A DNA stretch of 7,652 bases from an uncultured Burkholderiales bacterium (GTDB lineage: Bacteria; Pseudomonadota; Gammaproteobacteria; Burkholderiales; Burkholderiaceae_D). The position numbers and the translations under genes are program-made. Location of the stretch: the NCBI GenBank assembly GCA_937872165.1, contig CALMOR010000130.1, forward strand, positions 18,059-25,710, written 5' to 3'. Under the pieces are notes generated by a model that saw nothing but the letters and a program-made list of their open reading frames with translations, searched no databases and had not been told where the DNA came from. Shown here in pieces: positions 6,042 to 7,652 of this stretch. Positions within the stretch are counted from its first letter, which is position 1. The number at the start of each line of letters is the position of its first letter.

Positions 6042-7019
6042 ATGCTGAACCCGCAACTGAACCGCGACGGCACCCTGCAGCACCTGCTGTCGATCGAAGG
6101 ACTTCCGCGTGCGCTGATCACGCACATCCTCGACACGGCCGCGGGCTTCGCGGGCCTCGTCGATCCGCGGCGCGAGGTGAAGAAGTTGCCGCTGCTGCGC
6201 GGACGCAGCGTGTTCAACCTCTTCTTCGAGAACTCGACGCGCACGCGGACGACGTTCGAGATCGCGGCCGCGCGGCTGTCGGCCGACGTCATCAACCTCA
6301 ACGTCGCCGCTTCGTCGACCAACAAGGGCGAGTCGCTGCTCGACACCATCGACAACCTGTCGGCGATGCATGCGGACATCTTCGTGGTCCGCCATGCGCA
6401 GAGCGGCGCGCCCTACCTGATCGCGAAGCATCTCGACCGCGCCCGCGGACACGACGAGCGCTCGCACATCCATGTCGTCAACGCGGGCGACGGACGCCAC
6501 GCCCATCCGACGCAGGGGCTGCTGGACGCCTACACGATCCGTCACTACAAGAAGGACTTCACGAAGCTGCGCGTCGCGATCGTCGGCGATGTGCTGCATT
6601 CCCGCGTGGCGCGCAGCGACATCCATGCGCTGACGACGCTCGGCGTGCCCGAGGTCCGCGTGGTCGGACCGCGCACGCTGCTGCCGTCGGGCCTCGAGCA
6701 GATGGGCGTGTCGGTGCATACCGACATGGTCAGGGGGCTGGCCGGGGTCGACGTGATCATGATGCTGCGGCTGCAGAACGAGCGGATGAACGGCGCGTTG
6801 CTGCCGTCGGCCCACGAGTACTTCAAGAGCTACGGACTGACCGCCGAGAAGCTCGCGCTGGCCGCGCCGGACGCGATCGTGATGCACCCCGGGCCGATGA
6901 ACCGCGGCGTCGAGATCGAGTCGTCGGTGGCCGATGGTTCCCAGAGCGTGATCCTGCCGCAGGTCACCTTCGGCATCGCGGTGCGGATGGCGGTGATGAG
7001 CCTGCTGGCGGCCTCGTGA
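6042..7019 (+). CDS. pyrB: Aspartate carbamoyltransferase catalytic subunit (PyrB)
   Basis: Catalyses carbamoyl phosphate plus L-aspartate to N-carbamoyl-L-aspartate, the committed step of pyrimidine synthesis, in the cytoplasm. It is 325 aa and full length. Carbamoyl-phosphate motif STRTR is at 65-69 within FFENSTRTRTTFE. The loop SSTNKGES carries Lys95, the counterpart of the E. coli 80s-loop lysine. HPTQ is at 155-158, the aspartate-binding RLQ at 243-245, and HPGPMNRG from His282. The ATG at 6042 follows pyrR by 9 nt, in a different frame and without a clear Shine-Dalgarno, so coupling to pyrR is likely. No pyrI regulatory gene follows. Instead a dihydroorotase-like pseudo-enzyme does, the arrangement known for the large pseudomonad-type PyrB-PyrC' complex. 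Confidence 0.97.
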   Translation: MLNPQLNRDGTLQHLLSIEGLPRALITHILDTAAGFAGLVDPRREVKKLPLLRGRSVFNLFFENSTRTRTTFEIAAARLSADVINLNVAASSTNKGESLLDTIDNLSAMHADIFVVRHAQSGAPYLIAKHLDRARGHDERSHIHVVNAGDGRHAHPTQGLLDAYTIRHYKKDFTKLRVAIVGDVLHSRVARSDIHALTTLGVPEVRVVGPRTLLPSGLEQMGVSVHTDMVRGLAGVDVIMMLRLQNERMNGALLPSAHEYFKSYGLTAEKLALAAPDAIVMHPGPMNRGVEIESSVADGSQSVILPQVTFGIAVRMAVMSLLAAS

Positions 7020-7021
7020 GG
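7018..7021 (+). promoter_or_regulatory. Shine-Dalgarno-like GAGG before the first minicistron
   Basis: GAGG overlaps the pyrB stop codon and lies 8 nt before ATG 7030. It is the best-placed ribosome binding site at this junction and serves the first short reading frame rather than pyrC' directly. A second SD-like AAGG (7070-7073) lies inside the last repeat unit, 7 nt before the pyrC' ATG. Confidence 0.45.
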
Positions 7022-7029
7022 ACGGGCGC

Positions 7030-7084
7030 ATGAAGGTCATGAAGATCGCCGCATGAAGATCGCCGCATGAAGGTCGCCGCATGA
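7030..7084 (+). promoter_or_regulatory. Ladder of three overlapping minicistrons leading into pyrC'
   Basis: Three tiny reading frames follow one another: 7030-7056 (MKVMKIAA), 7053-7070 (MKIAA) and 7067-7084 (MKVAA). Each TGA overlaps the next ATG as ATGA, and the last overlaps the pyrC' ATG at 7081. The frames rotate because the repeat unit is 14 bp. A ribosome starting at 7030 could reach pyrC' only by repeated termination and reinitiation, or pyrC' could be entered directly using AAGG at 7070. A regulatory role is inference; the open frames and overlaps are read directly. Confidence 0.5.
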
Positions 7085-7092
7085 AGATCGCC
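7039..7092 (+). repeat. 14-bp tandem repeat carrying the pyrC' start codon region
   Basis: Three full 14-bp units begin at 7039, 7053 and 7067. The first two are ATGAAGATCGCCGC; the third has AAGGTC in place of AAGATC. A fourth copy at 7081 matches for 12 bases and is the true pyrC' start. A shortened 9-bp relative, ATGAAGGTC, sits at 7030. This appears to be tandem duplication of the start of pyrC', with copies able to change by replication slippage. Confidence 0.9.
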
Positions 7093-7652
7093 ATCCGCAA
7101 CGGCCGCGTCGTCGACCCGGCCGCCCGGCTCGACGCTCCGCGCGACGTCCTCGTCGACGCCGGTCGCATCGTCGCCGTCGTCGAGCCGGGCGCGTCGGAC
7201 GACTTCGGGTCGAGCCGCACGTTCGACGCGACCGGTCTGGTGGTGTGCCCGGGCCTCGTCGACCTGTCGGCGCGGCTGCGCGAGCCGGGCTCCGAGTACC
7301 GGGCCACGCTCGAGTCCGAGCTCGACGCGGCGCTGGCCGGCGGCGTCACGTCGCTCGTTTGTCCGCCGGATACCGATCCGCCTCTCGACGAGCCCGGCCT
7401 CGTGGAGATGCTGAAGCATCGAGCGCGGACGCTGGACCACACGCAGGTCCATCCACTCGGCGCGCTGACGGTGGGTCTCGCGGGCGTCGCGCTGACCGAG
7501 ATGTCCGAGCTCCGCGAGGCGGGCTGCGTCGGCTTCTCGCAGGCCGACGTCCCGATCGCCGACACGCAGGTGCTGCTGCGCGCGCTGCAGTACGCGCAGA
7601 CCTTCGGCTTCACGGTCTGGTGGCGGCCGCAGGACGCATCCCTGGGTCGCGG
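7081..7652 (+). CDS. pyrC': Dihydroorotase-like pseudo-enzyme PyrC' (3' end outside window)
   Basis: N-terminal 190 complete codons of an amidohydrolase-superfamily protein of the dihydroorotase type, open to the window end. It starts MKIAIRNGRVVDPAARLD, typical of dihydroorotase. The central signature reads PGLVDLSARLREPG: the metal-binding HxH of DLHVHLREPG is replaced by Ser63-Ala-Arg65. The later strand usually reading ISHCED is VWWRPQD, so that metal-ligand His is Arg182. Asn of the substrate motif MPNTNP is also changed (CPPDTDP). The visible metal-site residues are therefore missing, and catalysis is not expected. By analogy with Pseudomonas PyrC', its likely job is to assemble with PyrB into a large ATCase complex. 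A catalytically active pyrC should exist elsewhere in the genome. ATG 7081 is chosen from five nearby ATGs because it alone opens the full frame; the in-frame ATGs at 7030 and 7039 are blocked by TGA at 7054. Confidence 0.92.
   Translation, partial: MKIAIRNGRVVDPAARLDAPRDVLVDAGRIVAVVEPGASDDFGSSRTFDATGLVVCPGLVDLSARLREPGSEYRATLESELDAALAGGVTSLVCPPDTDPPLDEPGLVEMLKHRARTLDHTQVHPLGALTVGLAGVALTEMSELREAGCVGFSQADVPIADTQVLLRALQYAQTFGFTVWWRPQDASLGR

Noticed and set aside
5609..7033. A 474-codon plus-strand frame overlapping pyrR and pyrB
   Set aside because: It is low-complexity Arg/Ala sequence in a frame that competes with two clearly conserved enzymes.
7030..7080. Possible CRISPR or phage attachment repeat at the pyrB-pyrC' junction
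   Set aside because: The units are 14 bp and directly abutting, with no spacers, and each contains the pyrC' start. This is local slippage duplication, not an array or an att site.
1..7652. tRNA or rRNA genes, insertion sequences, toxin-antitoxin or defence genes
   Set aside because: Scanning both strands showed no tRNA-like or rRNA sequence, no transposase motifs and no terminal inverted repeats. Coding sequence and short gaps account for essentially the whole window.

Overview
The window looks like chromosomal core sequence from a GC-rich proteobacterium. The gene order is best matched by a betaproteobacterium of the Burkholderiales type: a pilL/chpA hybrid kinase, a photolyase gene, then algH-ruvX-pyrR-pyrB-pyrC'. 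This placement is inferred from gene order, protein motifs and the heavy G/C bias at third codon positions. No similarity search could be run.

Layout. (1) Positions 1-2547, plus strand: the 3' end of a large CheA-type hybrid histidine kinase of the type IV pilus (Pil-Chp) chemosensory system, with HPt, dimerisation, ATPase, CheW and receiver domains. Its 5' part lies outside the window. (2) Positions 2548-2766: a convergent intergenic gap with two hairpins but no U-tract. (3) Positions 2767-4251, minus strand: a complete class I CPD photolyase. (4) Positions 4252-4341: a 90-bp divergent promoter region. One pair of A/T-rich hexamers can be read as a sigma70-type promoter in both directions. 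(5) From 4342 to the window end, plus strand: a tightly packed operon of algH (YqgE), ruvX (YqgF), pyrR, pyrB and the start of pyrC'.

How the genes work together. PyrB is aspartate transcarbamoylase. The downstream dihydroorotase-like protein has lost both recognisable metal-ligand histidine motifs, so it is a PyrC'-type pseudo-enzyme expected to serve as a structural partner of PyrB. PyrR is the PRPP-binding pyrimidine regulator/phosphoribosyltransferase-family protein. RuvX processes the 5' end of pre-16S rRNA. AlgH is a conserved protein of unclear biochemistry that habitually travels with ruvX. The PilL and photolyase genes are neighbours rather than members of this operon.

No new defence or mobile system was found. 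The most unusual structure is the pyrB-pyrC' junction. There the pyrC' start region is tandemly repeated in 14-bp units, giving a ladder of tiny cistrons (MKVMKIAA, MKIAA, MKVAA) whose stop codons each overlap the next start codon as ATGA, the last overlapping pyrC' itself. Other points of interest are the bidirectional promoter, a possibly leaderless algH mRNA, and a REP-like palindrome inside the pilL coding sequence.
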